Counted from the first letter of the stretch, positions 53,752 to 63,788 are shown. The stretch: DNA of 64,000 bases from Acuticoccus sp965213555 (GCF_965213555.1 NZ_OZ243890.1:3410001-3474000); one strand, 5' to 3'. A program made the numbers and translations. The notes: generated by a model from the sequence alone, not told the origin.

Positions 53752-56700
53752 ATGACCGTAGCCCGCGTTCGAACGTACCTGGCCGACATCGACCGACGGA
53801 AGAGGATCGCCGGGTCAGCCACCGAGCAGGTGATCCGCAAGGCGTTCAGCGACCTCCTATCCGACCTGGCAAGGTCGAATGAGATGGTGCTCATCGAAGA
53901 GCAGCCAATCCTCACTGGGCCGGGTCGGGGTCGCAGGCCCGACGGCACCGTGCGCCATTCGATCCGGGTCGTTCACGGTTACTGGGAGGCTAAGGACGGC
54001 GACGACGACCTTGACACCGAGATCGACCGCAAGCGACGCGTCGGCTACCCCGTCACGAACACCATCTTCGAGGACAGCCGCACCGCCGTCCTGTGGCAGC
54101 ACGGCGCTGAGGCCATGCGCTGCAACATGGCCGACGCCGAGGCCTTGGCCCGATGTTTGGCGTGGTTTTTCGACTACGAGCCGCCCGTCATTGAAGATTG
54201 GCGGCGCGCGGTAGGGCAGTTCCGACACGACCTGCCCCACATCCTCGGCGAGCTGCGACGCAGGATCGACGCCGCCTACTCCGAGGGCGGCCACTTCCGC
54301 GATGCAGCCGCGCAGTTCCTTGTGCATGCCCGGGAAACGGTCAACCCGACGCTCGTCGAGGCGGACGTGCGGGAGATGCTCATCCAACACATCCTCACGG
54401 AGGACATCTTCACCTCCGTCTTCCGCAGTGACTTCCACCGCGAGAACAACATCGCCAAGCGGCTCTACGATCTCGAGCGACTCTTCCTGCGCGGGGCTGC
54501 GAAGCAGGACCTCCTGCGAGCGCTGGAGCCGTACTACGCGGCGATCCGGCGAGCCGCGGTTGAGATCGACGCCCACTCGGAGAAGCAGACCTTTCTCAAG
54601 GTCGTTTATGAGGGGTTCTACAAGGCCTACAACCCGAAGGCAGCCGACCGGCTGGGCGTGATCTACACGCCCAACGAGATCGTCCGCTTCATGGTCCGTG
54701 GCGCCGACTGGCTTTGCCGGGAACACTTCGGCCGCGGCCTCATCGACCCGGGCGTGGAGATCCTCGACCCCGCCACGGGCACCGGCACCTTCATCTGCGA
54801 GCTGCTGGAGTTCTTCCGCGGCCAGCCGGAGCTGCGCCGCAAGTACAAGGAGGAGCTTCATGCCAACGAGGTGGCGATCCTGCCTTACTACGTTGCCAAC
54901 TTGAACATCGAGGCGACCTACGCCGAGATCACCGGCCAGTTCGCGGAGTACCCCAACCTCGTGTTCGCCGACACGCTGGACATGACCGAGGGGCTGGGCA
55001 TCCGACGCGGGCAGCAGATGAGCTTCCTCGGGCGCTTCTCGGACGAGAACATCGAGCGCATCCGCCGCCAGGACGCGCGGCGCATCTCCGTGGTCATCGG
55101 CAACCCGCCTTACAACGCCAACCAGCAGAACGAGAACGACAACAACAAGAACCGCGAATACCCGCGGATCGACGAGCGGGTGCGCCAGACCTTCGTCAAG
55201 CTCTCGACGGCGCAGAAGACCAAGGTCTACGACATGTACTCGCGCTTCTACCGCTGGGCCTTCGACCGGATCAGGGAGCAGGGCGTGGTGGCGTTCGTCA
55301 CGAACCGCTCCTTCCTCGACTCGCGCACCTTCGACGGCTTCCGCCGCGACGTGGCGGAGCGGTTCGGGGACCTGTTCATCGTGGACCTCGGCGGCGACGT
55401 GCGGGCGAACCCGCGGCTTTCGGGCACCAAGCACAACGTCTTCGGCATCCAGACGGGGGTCGCGATCGCCTTCTTCGTGCGCGGCGGCAAGGGCGGCGGC
55501 ATCCGCTACCTGCGCCGGCCCGAGGAGGAGACGGCGCGCGACAAGCTCGCCTGGCTCGCGGGCCTCGACCCGGCGCGGGCGGAGTGGGAGCGCGTCGTGC
55601 CGGGTCCGCGCGCCGACTGGATCGGCCAGGTGGAGAACGACTGGGACGACCTGATCCCGGTGGCCGACAAGAGGACCAAGGCCGCCAAGGTGAAGGGGCA
55701 GGAACGGGCGGTGTTCAAGCTGTTCTCTCTGGGAGTAGTAACGAACAGAGATGATTGGGTGTCTGACCTCAAGGAAAAAAGCCTTAGCTGCAAAGTTGCG
55801 TTTCTATTGAGTGAGTATCAGGCAGCACAGGATCACCTGATGGGAAAAGACTTCCAAGATGAAAAGTTGGACGTTCAGATCAAGTGGACGAGGCACCTCA
55901 AACACCTTCTTCGAACTGGAGTCGCACTTGACTACGACAGTAGGCAGATTCGCAGATCATCTTTTCGGCCTTTCTTTGACAAGGTGCTGTATTATGGCTC
56001 AGAACTCAACGAGTTCCTCTATCAAAACGATCAGGCATTTATTATTGATGATCCGCACAATGTGACGATCCTATTTGGCTACGAGCCGCGCGCAACGTTC
56101 TCCGCATTCTCATCCATGCACGTGCCGAACAAAGATTTCTTCATGCCAAGTGCGGCGCAGCACCTCCCCCGCCACCGCTACACCCCGACCGGCGAGCGCA
56201 TCGACAACGTCACCGACTGGGCCCTGAACAAGTTCACCGCGCGCTACGGCAAGCGCGCCGGGGTCACGAAGGACGCGATCTTCCATTACGTCTACGCCGC
56301 GCTGCACGACCCCGTCTGGCGCGAGGCCTACGCCATCAACCTGCGCCGGGAGTTCCCCCGCATCCCCTTCCACGACGACTTCGGCCTCTGGGCTGGATGG
56401 GGCGCCCGCCTGATGGAGCTCCACGCCCGCTACGAGGACGTGGCCCCTTGGCCCGTGGAGCGCCGCGACGTCCCCGACGCGCGCGCCCGCGCCGCCGGGC
56501 TCGACCCCAAGCCCCGCCTCAAGGCCCATCGCGGGGCCGGCACCGTCGAGATCGACTCCGAGACCACGCTGACGGGCCTGCCCGACGAGGCCTGGGCCTA
56601 CCGCCTCGGCAACCGCTCGGGCCTCGAATGGGTGCTCGACCAGCACCGCGAGAAGAAGGTCCGCGACCCCACCGTCGAGGCCTGGCTGCGCGACAACCCC

Positions 56701-56856
56701 GACTGCCGCTACCGCCTCGCGGACCACAAGGAGCGCGTGATCGACCTGATCGCCCGTGTGGCCCGCGTCAGCGTCGAGACGATTGCCATCGTAGGAGCCA
56801 TGCGCGACCACTCAATCGTCGCCCGTTCGCCAGCGCCGGAGGAGCGGCCCGCCTGA
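53752..56856 (+). CDS. Single-chain restriction-modification enzyme, type IIG/ISP-like N6-adenine methyltransferase
   Basis: 1034 residues. N-terminal PD-(D/E)xK nuclease-like motif: Pro63-Asp64 then Glu79-Ala-Lys81 (GYWEAKDG). Helical linker about 150-320. Methyltransferase motif I DPATGTGTFICELLE at 339 and catalytic NPPY at 451-454 (VVIGNPPYNANQQ). The C-terminal ~400 residues should be the target-recognition domain. No helicase motifs are present, so it is shorter than full type ISP enzymes (about 1600). It would cleave and methylate DNA at a specific site. No separate S, R or M genes are adjacent. Bases 55720-56150 (residues about 657-800) have markedly lower GC than the rest. Confidence 0.87.
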   Translation: MTVARVRTYLADIDRRKRIAGSATEQVIRKAFSDLLSDLARSNEMVLIEEQPILTGPGRGRRPDGTVRHSIRVVHGYWEAKDGDDDLDTEIDRKRRVGYPVTNTIFEDSRTAVLWQHGAEAMRCNMADAEALARCLAWFFDYEPPVIEDWRRAVGQFRHDLPHILGELRRRIDAAYSEGGHFRDAAAQFLVHARETVNPTLVEADVREMLIQHILTEDIFTSVFRSDFHRENNIAKRLYDLERLFLRGAAKQDLLRALEPYYAAIRRAAVEIDAHSEKQTFLKVVYEGFYKAYNPKAADRLGVIYTPNEIVRFMVRGADWLCREHFGRGLIDPGVEILDPATGTGTFICELLEFFRGQPELRRKYKEELHANEVAILPYYVANLNIEATYAEITGQFAEYPNLVFADTLDMTEGLGIRRGQQMSFLGRFSDENIERIRRQDARRISVVIGNPPYNANQQNENDNNKNREYPRIDERVRQTFVKLSTAQKTKVYDMYSRFYRWAFDRIREQGVVAFVTNRSFLDSRTFDGFRRDVAERFGDLFIVDLGGDVRANPRLSGTKHNVFGIQTGVAIAFFVRGGKGGGIRYLRRPEEETARDKLAWLAGLDPARAEWERVVPGPRADWIGQVENDWDDLIPVADKRTKAAKVKGQERAVFKLFSLGVVTNRDDWVSDLKEKSLSCKVAFLLSEYQAAQDHLMGKDFQDEKLDVQIKWTRHLKHLLRTGVALDYDSRQIRRSSFRPFFDKVLYYGSELNEFLYQNDQAFIIDDPHNVTILFGYEPRATFSAFSSMHVPNKDFFMPSAAQHLPRHRYTPTGERIDNVTDWALNKFTARYGKRAGVTKDAIFHYVYAALHDPVWREAYAINLRREFPRIPFHDDFGLWAGWGARLMELHARYEDVAPWPVERRDVPDARARAAGLDPKPRLKAHRGAGTVEIDSETTLTGLPDEAWAYRLGNRSGLEWVLDQHREKKVRDPTVEAWLRDNPDCRYRLADHKERVIDLIARVARVSVETIAIVGAMRDHSIVARSPAPEERPA

Positions 56857-56880
56857 CGGCGACCGTCCGCCGCCGCTGGA

Positions 56881-57558
56881 TCAGGCGGCGAAGTTCGATG
56901 GGAACATCGCCCGCGCCGTCTCCTCGTCGAAGTCCCGCTTGAACGTAAGGTCCTGGCCCATCGCGCGGGCGCGGGCGACGGCGGGCCGCGCGTTCACCCC
57001 CTCGAACCAGCGCCGCACGTTGGGGAAGGCGTCGATGCCGCCCTCGCCGAGCACGCGCACGTGGCGGTCCACCCAGCCCCACGCGCCGATGTCGACGATG
57101 GTGTACTCGGCCCCGACGATGAAGTCGCGCCCGGCAAGGTGCGCGTCGAGCACGCGGTAGTGCCGCTCGGCCTCGAACCTGTAGCGCCGCTTGGCGTAGT
57201 CGCCGCCCTCCGCCGCGCCGGCGGTCTGGAAGTGCACCCACTGGCCCGAGAACGGTCCGAGGCCGGACGCGACCCAGAAGTGCCAGGACAGGAGCTCGCC
57301 GCGGTCGGACGGCGCGCCGAGGAGGCTACCGTGCTTCTCGGCGAGGTAGAGCAGGATCGCGGACGAGTCGAAGACACGCACCCCGTCGTCCTCGATGGCC
57401 GGCGCCTTGGCGTTCGGGTTGATCGCGAGGTAGCCCTCGCCGTGCTGCTCGCCGCGGTAGGTGTCGATGGGGACGACCTCGTAGGCGAGGCCGAGCTCCT
57501 CCAGGAGGAGGGCGACCTTCATCGGGTTCGGCGTGTGGTGGTAGTAGAAGCGGATCAA
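56881..57558 (-). CDS. Glutathione S-transferase family protein
   Basis: 225 residues from TTG ending at 57558, with GAGGAGG about 6 bases ahead on the minus strand. Thioredoxin-like N-domain: FYYHHTPNPMKVALLLEELG, NPNAKAPAIEDDG and VFDSSAILLYLAEKHG (glutathione gamma-Glu contact). The all-helical C-domain includes YTIVDIGAWGWVDRH, the N-capping box. It resembles the YfcG/Ure2-like group with disulfide reductase activity, though this is only a resemblance. Confidence 0.92.
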   Translation of the reverse strand: MIRFYYHHTPNPMKVALLLEELGLAYEVVPIDTYRGEQHGEGYLAINPNAKAPAIEDDGVRVFDSSAILLYLAEKHGSLLGAPSDRGELLSWHFWVASGLGPFSGQWVHFQTAGAAEGGDYAKRRYRFEAERHYRVLDAHLAGRDFIVGAEYTIVDIGAWGWVDRHVRVLGEGGIDAFPNVRRWFEGVNARPAVARARAMGQDLTFKRDFDEETARAMFPSNFAA

Positions 57559-58079
57559 CGTGGCCTCCTCGCGTGTGCTCGCCCTGGGCATCGACGGTTG
57601 AGGCTCGTCATCGCCCGATAGGCGGCATAGCAAACATTCGTCCCCGTCGTCCCGGCGGGACGACGCGGAACCGGGCCTGTTCGCGCCATCGTGAACGCCT
57701 GGCGCTCGTGGGCCGTCCTGCGCCGCGCCCTGGTCGGCAACTGAGGAGGCGGCCGCCGACGTAAAGACCACGCAGCTTCGCGGCACCATCGTCAGTTCGC
57801 GTGCGATGACCGTATGTGCGCGTTGCCGCCGTCGGCAGGGCGCTCAGGCATCGCTGTAAACACACGCGCCGTCCTCCTCCGGCCGACCCGGCGCTGATCG
57901 TTTGAGGCGCGCGACGCTTGCCGGGCGGCTGGGCCTCGGCTAGCCTTCGCCCGTCGTGGAGGACAACGCTCCACGCTGCGAAACACAACAACGATCATCG
58001 GCAGTGGCCGGTCCGATCGCGGGCATCGCCCCAGCGCAGCTCGACGACGGACGGCGATCGTGCCGAAGGGGGGACGAAG
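57559..58079. other. Divergent intergenic region between GST and ABC importer genes
   Basis: 521 bases. No recognisable gene; presumably carries the promoters of both flanking units. No obvious regulatory operator was identified. Confidence 0.4.
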
Positions 58080-59147
58080 ATGATTGATCGGCGCGCACTC
58101 CTCGCCGCTGGCGGGGCGAGCCTCATCCTGCCGCGCTTCACACTCACCGCACGCGCGCAGTCGCCGATGAGCGCCGACGAGAAGGCTGCTGCGATCGACG
58201 CGCTGTACCAGGCCGCCCAGGAGGAGGGCGAGCTCACGTGGTACGTGGCGCACGTGGGATCGGAGGTCGCCGAGCTCATGGGGGCCAAGTTCACCGAGAC
58301 CTACCCGGGCGTCGAGGTGAACGTCGTGCGCACGACGGCGCAGGTGGCCTTCCAGCGGCTCAACCAGGACCTTCAGGCGGGCGTCAACAACTGCGACGTG
58401 TTCGCCTCCACGGTCGTCGCGCACTTCCTCGACCTCAAGGAGCGCGGCCTCCTGATGGCCTACGAGCCGGCGCGCAAGCTCGACGCGCTGCCCCAGTTCC
58501 AGGCCATCGACCCCGACAACATGTTCCACACCACCTCCATCGGGCCGGTGTGCATCGTCTACAACACCGACGCGGTGTCCGAGGCCGACGCGCCGAAGAA
58601 CTGGGACGACCTCCTCGACCCGAAGTGGACGGGTCAGGTCGCGGTCGGCCACCCGGGCTACTCCGGCCAGGTGGGCAACTGGGTCGTAGTCATGCGTGAC
58701 CTCTACGGCTGGGAGTACTTCGAGACGCTCGCCGAGCGGGACCCCTACATCGGCCGCTCGATCATCGACGTCACGACGACCATCGTGTCCGGCGAGCGTC
58801 AGGTGGGGGCCGGGCCGATGGCGACCACGCTGCGCTCGCAGGCGGCCGGCAACCCCGTCGCCGTGACCTACCCGACGGACGGCACGGTGGTCGTCACCGC
58901 GCCGTCGGGCATCATGAAGGACGCCCAGCACCCGAACGCCGCCAAGCTGTTCATCGAGTTCCTGCTCGGGCCGGAGAACACCCAGATCGCCATCGACGAG
59001 TGGAACCCGCCGATCATCCCGGGGGTCGAGGCGAAGGCCGGCGTCGCGGACCTTGGGGAGATCAAGACGCTGTCGGCGACGAACGATCAGCTCATCAACG
59101 GCATCCCCGAAGTCAGCGAAATGTGGCGTGACCTATTCGGCATCTGA
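58080..59147 (+). CDS. ABC transporter periplasmic substrate-binding protein (iron/ferric type)
   Basis: 355 residues, ATG 58080. The signal begins IDRRALLAAGGASLILPRF, Tat-like in its double Arg, with cleavage near ARA-QS. The mature protein matches the extracellular solute-binding type 1/Fe(III)-binding group: AAQEEGELTWYVAH, VVRTTAQVAFQRLNQDL, NWDDLLDPKWTGQVAVGHPG, and PNAAKLFIEFLLGPENTQ. It delivers a ligand, probably ferric iron or a small organic anion, to the permease encoded next. The downstream permease overlaps its end by 20 bases. Confidence 0.88.
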   Translation: MIDRRALLAAGGASLILPRFTLTARAQSPMSADEKAAAIDALYQAAQEEGELTWYVAHVGSEVAELMGAKFTETYPGVEVNVVRTTAQVAFQRLNQDLQAGVNNCDVFASTVVAHFLDLKERGLLMAYEPARKLDALPQFQAIDPDNMFHTTSIGPVCIVYNTDAVSEADAPKNWDDLLDPKWTGQVAVGHPGYSGQVGNWVVVMRDLYGWEYFETLAERDPYIGRSIIDVTTTIVSGERQVGAGPMATTLRSQAAGNPVAVTYPTDGTVVVTAPSGIMKDAQHPNAAKLFIEFLLGPENTQIAIDEWNPPIIPGVEAKAGVADLGEIKTLSATNDQLINGIPEVSEMWRDLFGI

Positions 59148-60858
59148 GGTCGCGTCGGCGACCCGTCCGCGTCCAAGGACGTGGGCGGGCGTCGTCGATC
59201 CGTCGCTGTGGGTCCTCGCGCTCCTCGCGGTGATCCTCGCGTTCCTGATCATCAACCCGCTCGCGCGGCTCGTCATCGACGCGTTCTCGACGCCCGAGGG
59301 CGGGGTGACGCTGTCGAACTTCGCGGACGCGCTCGGCCGCTCGCGCAACCTTCAGGCCTACTGGAACACCATCAAGCTCGCCTCGGCGACGATGGCGCTC
59401 GCGCTTTTGATGGCCCTGCCCATGGCCTGGGCCGTCTCGCGGACCGACGTCCCGGCCCGCGGCGCGCTCTACCTCGGCGTCATCGGCGCGTTCATCATGC
59501 CGCCGTTCCTCGGCGCGATCGGCTGGATCCTCCTCGCCGGGCCGAACGCGGGCTGGCTCAACCAGATCGCCACCGGACTGACCGGAGCTGAGCAGGGACC
59601 CTTCGACATCTTCTCGATGTGGGGCCTCGCGTTTGTCATCGCGCTCAGTCTCTTCCCGCTGATCTTCATCTTCGCGACGTCGGCCCTCGACCTCATCTCC
59701 TCGGAGATGGAGGAGGCCGCCGCGATCCACGGAGCCGGACCGCTCCGCGCCACCTGGCTCGTCACGCTGCCGCTCGCGCTGCCGGCCATCGTCGGCGCTG
59801 GGATGCTCGTCTTCCTGGAGACCATCGCGCTCTACGGCACGCCGGCGCTCATCGCGATCCCGGCGCGCTACAACGTGGCGACCACGCAGCTTACGATGTT
59901 CTTCGAGTACCCGATGCGCATCGAGACCGCGATGGCGTTCTCCGTCCCGCTCGTCCTCATCACCATCGTCCTCCTCGTGGCCCAGCGGCTCCTCCTGTCA
60001 CGCGGAGGTCACGTCGCCGTCGCCGGCAAGGGCGGCGCACGCCAGCCCCTCCGGCTGGGACCGTGGCGCTGGGTGCTGTTCGGCTACGGCGCGTTCGTGT
60101 CGCTGCTCGCCATCATCCTGCCGGCGGGGATGCTCTTCCTTACCTCACTCTCGCGGGCGTGGGCGCAGCCGCTCTCGTGGTCCAACCTCACGCTGGAGAA
60201 CTACGTCGACATCCTGTTCCGACAGGAGACCGTGCGCGAGGCGATGACCAACACCGTCGTCTACTCGGCCATCTCCGCCACGGTGTGCTGCGTGCTCGGC
60301 TTCGCGGTGGCCTACATCGTGATCCGCAAGCTCCTGCCGTTCGCGTCCGGGCTCGCCTTCCTCGCAGTGGCGCCCATCGCGGTGCCCGGCATCGTCCTCG
60401 CGGTCTGCTTCTACGCCGCGTATGCGGGGCCGCCGTTCCAGCTCTACGGGTCGAGCGCGCTCGTCATCATCGCCTTCATCACGCGCTTCCTGCCCATCGC
60501 CTTCGTCGCCGCATCGGCCGGCATCCGCAGCCTCCACACCGAGCTTGAGGAGGCCGTGCGCATCCTCGGCGGCAATCGCCTCACCGTCCTGCGGCAGGTC
60601 GTGGCGCCGTTGCTCAAGAAGAGCCTCCTTGGCGTTTGGATCCTGATCTTCGTCATCTCGACGCGCGAGCTCTCGACCGCGGTGTTCCTCACCGGGCCCG
60701 AGAGCCGGGTGATCTCGATCCTGACCCTCGACCTGTCCGAGCAGGGGCAGTACGAGATCCTCGCCGCCATGGGCGTCGTCCTGCTGACCGTCACCACGCT
60801 CGTCGTCGCCATCGGCATGCGCCTGCTCGGCCGCGACTTCATGCTCCGGCGGAACTGA
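59128..60858 (+). CDS. ABC transporter permease, fused two-domain iron-type
   Basis: 576 residues from GTG 59128, which overlaps the binding-protein gene by 20 bases. About 12 hydrophobic segments; two EAA loops, EMEEAAAIHGAGPLRATWLVTLPLALPA (first half, near residue 195-220) and ELEEAVRILGGNRLTVLRQVV (second half), so both permease halves are in one chain as in FbpB-type systems. It forms the inner-membrane channel of the importer. Confidence 0.9.
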   Translation: MTYSASEVASATRPRPRTWAGVVDPSLWVLALLAVILAFLIINPLARLVIDAFSTPEGGVTLSNFADALGRSRNLQAYWNTIKLASATMALALLMALPMAWAVSRTDVPARGALYLGVIGAFIMPPFLGAIGWILLAGPNAGWLNQIATGLTGAEQGPFDIFSMWGLAFVIALSLFPLIFIFATSALDLISSEMEEAAAIHGAGPLRATWLVTLPLALPAIVGAGMLVFLETIALYGTPALIAIPARYNVATTQLTMFFEYPMRIETAMAFSVPLVLITIVLLVAQRLLLSRGGHVAVAGKGGARQPLRLGPWRWVLFGYGAFVSLLAIILPAGMLFLTSLSRAWAQPLSWSNLTLENYVDILFRQETVREAMTNTVVYSAISATVCCVLGFAVAYIVIRKLLPFASGLAFLAVAPIAVPGIVLAVCFYAAYAGPPFQLYGSSALVIIAFITRFLPIAFVAASAGIRSLHTELEEAVRILGGNRLTVLRQVVAPLLKKSLLGVWILIFVISTRELSTAVFLTGPESRVISILTLDLSEQGQYEILAAMGVVLLTVTTLVVAIGMRLLGRDFMLRRN

Positions 60859-60882
60859 TGGGGCGCACGTGAGGGGGCCTCG

Positions 60883-61968
60883 ATGAAGGGACAGCTTGCC
60901 CTCGACCGAGTCGTGAAGCGCTACGGGCCGACGACGGCGGTCGACGGCATCTCCATCGACCTCGCGCCCGGCGAGTTCCTGTCGCTGCTCGGCCCGTCGG
61001 GCTGCGGCAAGACGACGACGCTGAGGATGATCGCGGGCTTCATCGACCCCACCGACGGCGCAATCATCCTTGACGGCGAGACGATCTCCTCGTCGACCGG
61101 GGCCAAGCCGCCGGAGCGCCGCGGCATGTCGATGATCTTCCAGAGCTACGCCATCTGGCCGAACATGACGGTGTTCCAGAACGTCTCGTTCGGGCTCAGG
61201 ATGCAGCGGCTGCGCGCGGAGGAGGTGCGTCAGCGCACCGGCGCGATCCTCGAGGTTGTCCAGCTCTCCCACCTCGCCGAGCGCTACCCCAACGAGCTGT
61301 CCGGCGGCCAGCAGCAGCGCGTCGCGCTGGCCCGCGCCGTCGTCGTCCAGCCCAAGGTGCTCCTCCTCGACGAGCCGCTGTCCAACCTCGACGCCAACCT
61401 GCGCGAGGAGATGCGCGGCGAGATCCGCCGCATGCACGATGAGTTCAGTGTCACGACGGTCTACGTCACCCACGACCAGTCCGAGGCGATGGCGATCTCG
61501 GACCGCATCGCCGTCATCAACCACGGCCGCATGGAGCAGCTCGACACGCCCTACGCGCTCTACACGCGCCCGCGCACCCGCTTCGCGGCGGAGTTCATCG
61601 GTCGCACCAACCTGATCGAGGGCGAGGCGTCGAACGGCTCGGTGCGCTTCGCGGGCTTCACGGTGCCCACCGAGCGCCTGGTACGCCAGGGCACGGGACG
61701 CAACCTCATCGCCTCCCTGCGGCCGCAGGCGATCCGCCTCCTGCCGAAGGATGCGGCGCCGACGACGGACGGGGATGCGATCGTTCTCCCCGTGGCGGTG
61801 GCGAAGCGCTCCTTCCTGGGGGACAGCTGGGACTACCTCGTCGCCGTGGACGGCGGCGCGATGACCCTGCGCGTGTCGGCGCCGGCGTGGTCGGTGTTCG
61901 AGGTGAACCAGGAGGCGTCCGTCGCGATCCCCTACGACGGCATCGTGCCGGTCGAGACCGAGACCTAA
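60883..61968 (+). CDS. ABC transporter ATP-binding protein
   Basis: 361 residues. Walker A GPSGCGKTTTLR, Q-loop FQSYAIWPNMTV, signature NELSGGQQQRVALARA, Walker B KVLLLDEPLSNLD, H-loop VYVTHDQSEA. The C-terminal part (from about residue 240) is a TOBE-like regulatory domain. It is the ATPase of the importer whose binding protein and permease precede it. The gap to the permease is 24 bases. Confidence 0.94.
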   Translation: MKGQLALDRVVKRYGPTTAVDGISIDLAPGEFLSLLGPSGCGKTTTLRMIAGFIDPTDGAIILDGETISSSTGAKPPERRGMSMIFQSYAIWPNMTVFQNVSFGLRMQRLRAEEVRQRTGAILEVVQLSHLAERYPNELSGGQQQRVALARAVVVQPKVLLLDEPLSNLDANLREEMRGEIRRMHDEFSVTTVYVTHDQSEAMAISDRIAVINHGRMEQLDTPYALYTRPRTRFAAEFIGRTNLIEGEASNGSVRFAGFTVPTERLVRQGTGRNLIASLRPQAIRLLPKDAAPTTDGDAIVLPVAVAKRSFLGDSWDYLVAVDGGAMTLRVSAPAWSVFEVNQEASVAIPYDGIVPVETET

Positions 61969-61977
61969 GGAGCAAAG

Positions 61978-62805
61978 ATGTCCCTCGCAGTCGCGACCCC
62001 CGAGGCCGAGGCCGACGGGTATACGCCGCAGATGATCGCCCGCGTCGAGGACGGCGTCGGCTGGCTGATCTACGCCAACCCGCGGCGACGCAACGCCGTC
62101 ACGCTCGGCATGTGGCGGCAGATCCCGGACCTCGTCCGCGCCTTTGCCGACGATCCCGCGGTCAACGTCGTCGCCCTTCGCGGCGAGGGGCACGAATCCT
62201 TCGTCTCGGGCGCCGACATCTCCGAGTTCGACCGTGTGCGCTCTACCCCCGAGACCGTCGAGGTGTACGACGACGCGGTCGACGGGGCGTCCAAGGCGAT
62301 CTCCGGGCTCGAGAAGCCGACCGTGGCGATCATCGAGACGTGGTGCGTCGGCGGCGGCATCGCGACCGCGCTCACCTGCGACCTGCGCTTCGCCTCGGAC
62401 AACACGCGCTTCATGCTGCCCGCCGCCAAGCTCGGCCTCGGCTACCGCTACGGCGGCATCCGCGCCCTCGTCGACGTGGTCGGGATGGCGAACGCCAAGG
62501 AGATCTTCTTCACCGCTCGGCGTTACAGCGCGGAGGAGGCGCTTCGCATGGGCCTCGTCAACCAGGTCGTGCCCGCAGCGTCCTTCGAGGAGGAGGCACG
62601 CGCCTACCTCGCCTCCATCGCGGAGGGCGCGCCGCTCACGATTCGCAGTGCCAAGCTCGGCATCAATGCCGCCGTCAAGGACCCCGACGCGCGCGACATG
62701 GCGGCGGTCGATGCCTCCGTGGCCAGGTGCTTCGCGTCCGAGGATTACGTGGAGGGCCGCCGCGCGTTCGTCGAGAAGCGCAAGCCGCGGTTCGAGGGCC
62801 GGTGA
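61978..62805 (+). CDS. Enoyl-CoA hydratase/isomerase family protein
   Basis: 275 residues; AAGGAG 4 bases before ATG 61978. Crotonase fold: the oxyanion pair is formed by SFVSGADISEFDRV and TWCVGGGIATALTCDLRFAS. LPAAKLGLGYRYGGIRALV and YSAEEALRMGLVNQVV follow. Acyl-CoA substrate not predictable; the first catalytic Glu of true hydratases is not obvious at the GGGI loop, so isomerase or hydrolase chemistry is possible. It overlaps the next gene by 4 bases (GTGA). Confidence 0.88.
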   Translation: MSLAVATPEAEADGYTPQMIARVEDGVGWLIYANPRRRNAVTLGMWRQIPDLVRAFADDPAVNVVALRGEGHESFVSGADISEFDRVRSTPETVEVYDDAVDGASKAISGLEKPTVAIIETWCVGGGIATALTCDLRFASDNTRFMLPAAKLGLGYRYGGIRALVDVVGMANAKEIFFTARRYSAEEALRMGLVNQVVPAASFEEEARAYLASIAEGAPLTIRSAKLGINAAVKDPDARDMAAVDASVARCFASEDYVEGRRAFVEKRKPRFEGR

Positions 62806-63788
62806 CGGACGCGGCGCTCGTCGCGCGGATCTACGAGCAGGGGGCGCCGGACGTCCTCAAGCTCGAGGAGGTCGACCTGCCGCCGCCCGGTCCCGGCGAG
62901 GCCCGCATCGCCCACACCGCCATCGGGCTCAACTTCGCCGACATCTACCTGCGCCGCGGCGACCCTGGACCTCACTCGGTGTCGAGCTTCCCGGCGGTGC
63001 CCGGCACGCAGGGGGCGGGCCGCGTCGAGGCCGTCGGCGAGGGGGTTACCGAGGTCCGCCCCGGCGACAGGGTCGCCTACGTCCACCCCGAGGCCTACGC
63101 CACGGTGCGCAACGTGCCGGCGGCGCGGCTCGTCGCGCTCCCCGACGACGTCGCCGACGACGTGGCCGCGGCGACGCTGCTGCGGGCGATGACGGCGGAC
63201 TACCTCGTCCACCGCCTCTACCCCATCCGCGAGGGGGACTGGGCGCTGGTCAGCGCCGCGGCGGGCGGCGTCGGCCTGATCCTGTCGCGCTGGGCCCGCG
63301 CGCTGGGGGCGACGGTCATCGGCACCGCTGGCGGGCCGGACAAGGTGCGCCTGGCGCGGGAGGGCGGCTGCCACCACGTGATCGACTACCGCGCCGAGGA
63401 TTTCGTGGAGGGCGTCCGTCGCATCACCGACGGCGCCGGCGTCCATGTGGTCTACGATTCGGTGGGGCGCGACACCTTCATCCCCTCGCTGGAATGCCTG
63501 CGGCCGATGGGGATGGGCATCAACTACGGCACCGCGTCGGGTCCCGTGCCGGCGTTCCCGCTCCAGGACCTCCACCACAAGTCGCTCATCGTCTCGCGGC
63601 CGACGCTGCGCACCTACATCGCATCGCGCGATGACCTCGTCGCGAGCGCGAACCGCGTGTTCGCCGCGGCGCGGGACGGGACGATCCGCCTCGACGTCGG
63701 CCCGCGCTACGACTTCCGCGACGTGGTTAAGGCCCACGACGACCTCGAGGCGCGCCGCACCACCGGTGCGCCGGTGCTCGTGCCGTAG
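62802..63788 (+). CDS. Quinone oxidoreductase-like, medium-chain dehydrogenase/reductase family
   Basis: 328 residues from GTG 62802. No zinc-site cysteines; pattern of QOR/Qor1: IGLNFADIYLRRGDPG, PAVPGTQGAGRVEAVGEGV, LLRAMTADYLVHRLYP, WALVSAAAGGVGLILSRWARALGATVIGTAG (NADPH-binding GxGxxG-like), HHVIDYRAEDF. It probably reduces quinones or enones with NADPH. Co-transcribed with the crotonase-like gene. Confidence 0.92.
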   Translation: MTDAALVARIYEQGAPDVLKLEEVDLPPPGPGEARIAHTAIGLNFADIYLRRGDPGPHSVSSFPAVPGTQGAGRVEAVGEGVTEVRPGDRVAYVHPEAYATVRNVPAARLVALPDDVADDVAAATLLRAMTADYLVHRLYPIREGDWALVSAAAGGVGLILSRWARALGATVIGTAGGPDKVRLAREGGCHHVIDYRAEDFVEGVRRITDGAGVHVVYDSVGRDTFIPSLECLRPMGMGINYGTASGPVPAFPLQDLHHKSLIVSRPTLRTYIASRDDLVASANRVFAAARDGTIRLDVGPRYDFRDVVKAHDDLEARRTTGAPVLVP

